Below, piece by piece: positions 61,604 through 64,000 of a stretch of DNA of 64,000 nucleotides. The stretch is from Telmatactis stephensoni. Taxonomy: Eukaryota > Cnidaria > Anthozoa > Actiniaria > Isophelliidae. The notes beneath the pieces were generated by a model. The model had not been told where the DNA came from. It ran no database searches and was given only the letters and a program-made list of their open reading frames with translations. The position numbers were made by a program, and so were the translations under genes. The stretch lies in contig JALIZF010001785.1 in assembly GCA_029948255.1 (NCBI GenBank), positions 682,001-746,000 of the forward strand, written 5' to 3'. Position 1 is the stretch's first letter. Each line of letters begins with the position of its first letter.

Positions 61604-62802
61604 TATGCGCAAATATCATCGTAATCGTCCGAACTGTCCATTGTTTGTGTTGTTGGAGGTGGAAAGTTATTATTTTGTCTAATCTGACCACTTTTTTGCC
61701 ATTCATAACTTTGCTTATTTAGTGCGGCCCCCAACATATTCATAAGATTCTGCGTGTTTGTTTGGTGATTCCCTCCATGTCCACAGTCCATGTTTCCTGA
61801 TTTTCCAAACTGGTTCTCTTTGTTGATATACTCATGATGTCTTTGTTTTGGCGGTAGCAAAGGCGGCATTCGCATTCTGAAATCATCTACGCTGGATTTA
61901 CTTCTTCGTACGGCGTTATTTCTGCCGTGGTCTTGGAAATCATCAGCCCTTCTTCTATGACGCCCTGTTTGTATTGTCATCGAACCAGGGTTGAATTTTT
62001 GCACATTCACGTAATCTACTGCTTGCTCACCTTGACCAAGATGTCCTTGATATTGAGAAGCTCCTTGGTGAGAACTGAGCTCACTGGAGGAAGCGTTCAC
62101 ATAGTCTAAAGGACATTGAGCGCCGAAATTTTGATAGTCTCGCTGTTCGCTGACTGCTGCAGTATGGTTGAAAAATCCTTGTTGCATGACATCATGGCAG
62201 TTTTCATAAACCGGTTTATCATAAGATATCTCTGTTTTTGAAAGCGGTTGTTCCTTATGGCTTGATTGCAAGCTTTCTTGGTTCTGGTAGATAACTTCTT
62301 CGTGTTGTTTTTGTTGCTGGTTTCTCCATTTTGCAAAAAAGCCACTGTTCTTACTGGCATTTGCGCGCGACACATTACTTGAGGTCTCGGTAGCGTTCCC
62401 AGCTACTTCTTGATTAATAGCAAAATCTTTGCTCTGAGACCGTCGTAATGACCTACCAATGCTGTATCTAGTTTTACCTTCGTTTGCGGAAAACGTACGA
62501 AGCATCTTGGTTCTAAGTTGTGGTTTAGCTTTTTGATCAACAGTGCAGCTTTGTATTTCGGTTGTTGCTACCACACCAGCAGACCGACTTCCCATAAAGG
62601 TTTGATCCTGTTGAACAGTCATTTCCATTGTGTTCTCTTCCTCTGGTCGCCGTTTTGATTTCCGACATTTATGTATTCTATAAATTGTGAGGATAAGAAG
62701 AGAAAGAAACAAGAAGCCTCCAACAGAAACCAAGACTATCTTCCATATTTGCCCTTCTACAAACCAGCCGACAAGTTTTTCATCGAACGACTTCTCTTTT
62801 TC
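61603..62802 (-). CDS. Last coding exon of a single-pass membrane protein with six YxN motifs
   Basis: Open frame on the minus strand, entered through the acceptor tattttgtttcag (62803-62815). It begins EKEKSFDEKLVGWFVEGQIW, has one membrane segment (IVLVSVGGFLFLSLLILTIY) followed by a basic stop-transfer RIHKCRKSKRR, then about 350 polar residues. The tail has six YxN sites: IYQNQE, VYENCH, DYQNFG, DYVNAS, DYVNVQ and EYINKE. Phospho-YxN is the known ligand of Grb2/GADS-type SH2 domains. It also has a PPLLPPKQR class II SH3-like motif and RRSKSSVDD and RRSQS kinase-type sites. The extracellular part must come from upstream exons beyond the window or in 62816-64000, where none was found. A receptor or transmembrane adaptor is inferred; I do not know this family. 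An ATG in the preceding intron (62862) gives 419 aa but lacks support. Confidence 0.8.
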   Translation of the reverse strand, partial: EKEKSFDEKLVGWFVEGQIWKIVLVSVGGFLFLSLLILTIYRIHKCRKSKRRPEEENTMEMTVQQDQTFMGSRSAGVVATTEIQSCTVDQKAKPQLRTKMLRTFSANEGKTRYSIGRSLRRSQSKDFAINQEVAGNATETSSNVSRANASKNSGFFAKWRNQQQKQHEEVIYQNQESLQSSHKEQPLSKTEISYDKPVYENCHDVMQQGFFNHTAAVSEQRDYQNFGAQCPLDYVNASSSELSSHQGASQYQGHLGQGEQAVDYVNVQKFNPGSMTIQTGRHRRRADDFQDHGRNNAVRRSKSSVDDFRMRMPPLLPPKQRHHEYINKENQFGKSGNMDCGHGGNHQTNTQNLMNMLGAALNKQSYEWQKSGQIRQNNNFPPPTTQTMDSSDDYDDICA

Positions 62803-62815
62803 CTGAAACAAAATA

Positions 62816-64000
62816 CATGATATTGTTAAGTCATGTAAATTGTGTTTGTCAAATACTCCCAATAACCTCAGTGGAAAACTTTATGTTCAGTACTCAAGAA
62901 CTTCACAAATGAAAAACTTTTTTCCCGATTGGGAACAAAAATTTGGAATTCCATCCCTGAGGGTATTAGAAATTCAAGGGAAAATATTTTCAGTCAAACT
63001 TAAATTACAAGAAAAATTACGACAATTTCTGGAAGTTGAGGACGCTTATGTCGCGACACACCGACTTTAATTGTATCAAATGCCAAATTAAAGGACAAAG
63101 ATCCAATTTATTAACAAGCTTATATACTGTAAAAACTCCATTATATAAATACAAAAATAATGCTCCAACTGAAATATCTTTATTACTTAAATCATAGTAA
63201 ATAAGTAACTGTTAAAATACTTTTCAACAAGTAGCTAGTTTGTTTTGTTGTTTATATATAATCTCACAAATTATCAGTAACTCTCCTTTTCTTTAGTATG
63301 ACTATTATATTTATTATTATTATTGTTATTTTTGTCTCCCTAGCTTACTCTTTTCTTATATTACTCAGTTGTATTTATTAAAAACACAGCCCGCCTAGAT
63401 TAGTTATGCTACCTGCGGACTGTGTATATTTTGTAAATACTAGCCGTTTCTAATAGAAAGTGACATGCTGCGTGCAGAAAACAGCTGGTGTATCCACGTT
63501 AGCAGAACTGTTCCGCTTTGTATTGTGAATAATAAAGTGTAAAGTGTGGATCGAGCCCTACCATTAATCAATACGATTGATTCAAATATGATCAGTTGTT
63601 CCATAAAAATGAAAAATGTGGCTTTCATTACAGCCCTGTGTTTCGCCGGTTTCTAACTGCTTTCATTTCCGCTCCATTTCGTTCGTACTTATTTTCTTCC
63701 CTTTTTTTCCCTTTCCTTTTTTCCCTTTCCTTTTTTCCCTTTCCTCCTTCGATTTTCAGTCACCTTCCTCTTCTTATCAGCGCCCTTTTCTCTCCTCTTC
63801 AAGAATTCCTGTCTGTATTTAGTTCTGACAATCAAAATTCTTCAGGTAACAATGTTGATTTTATACTTGAATATAACGTTGATGCACTTTTAACTTCATA
63901 AAACAGTAGATAATAGTGAAATATATAAGTTCTAATTTTGAACATGATTGTACAATACTTTTTAAGATTTATTCTGCGCGCTTTGCCAAATCCTCATCGC
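62816..64000 (-). other. Probable intron of the YxN-protein gene
   Basis: AT-rich, with a pyrimidine tract tttccctttcc repeated at about 63695-63760. No upstream exon was identified on the minus strand and no gene on the plus strand. Confidence 0.4.

Overview
The window is nuclear DNA of an animal, most likely an anthozoan cnidarian and possibly a stony coral. The genes are split by spliceosomal introns, the AT-rich intergenic DNA is full of short inverted-repeat transposons and tRNA-headed SINEs, and the proteins look like early-branching metazoan homologues. The coral guess rests on the look of the repeats and was not tested by a search.

Layout. 1-11990 has no convincing gene: a 31-bp minisatellite with higher-order structure (433-1570), its degenerate flank, several fold-back elements, a three-unit tandem array, a SINE and long AT-rich stretches. 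11995-36095 (+) is one gene of 27 coding exons encoding a T-type (Cav3) voltage-gated calcium channel with all four domains and an EEDD selectivity filter. Its first intron appears to be a minor-spliceosome (U12) AT-AC intron; the other 25 are GT-AG. Reading-frame breaks occur in the exons for the I-II and II-III cytoplasmic loops, and one exon junction in domain III has mismatched phases. 39130-39876 and 43422-44951 (+) are two unrecognised intronless reading frames. 44955-52900 is mostly repeats.

From 52970 the window is gene-dense: a HES/HEY-like bHLH-Orange repressor (52970-54300, +) with a CSL-like site upstream and a long hairpin in its 3' UTR; MRPL27, a mitochondrial ribosomal protein (57176-55530, -); a canopy (CNPY3/4-like) ER protein (57538-60444, +) head to head with MRPL27, carrying an unusual coiled-coil tail and small frame breaks; and on the minus strand (62802-61603) the last coding exon of a single-pass membrane protein whose tail has six YxN (Grb2-SH2 type) tyrosine motifs. 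A small transposon has landed in its stop codon, turning an inferred TAA into TAG.

The genes do not form a pathway. HES and MRPL27 converge; MRPL27 and the canopy gene share about 360 bp of upstream DNA. The single-base frame breaks in otherwise conserved genes may be sequence errors, so base-level accuracy should be treated with caution.
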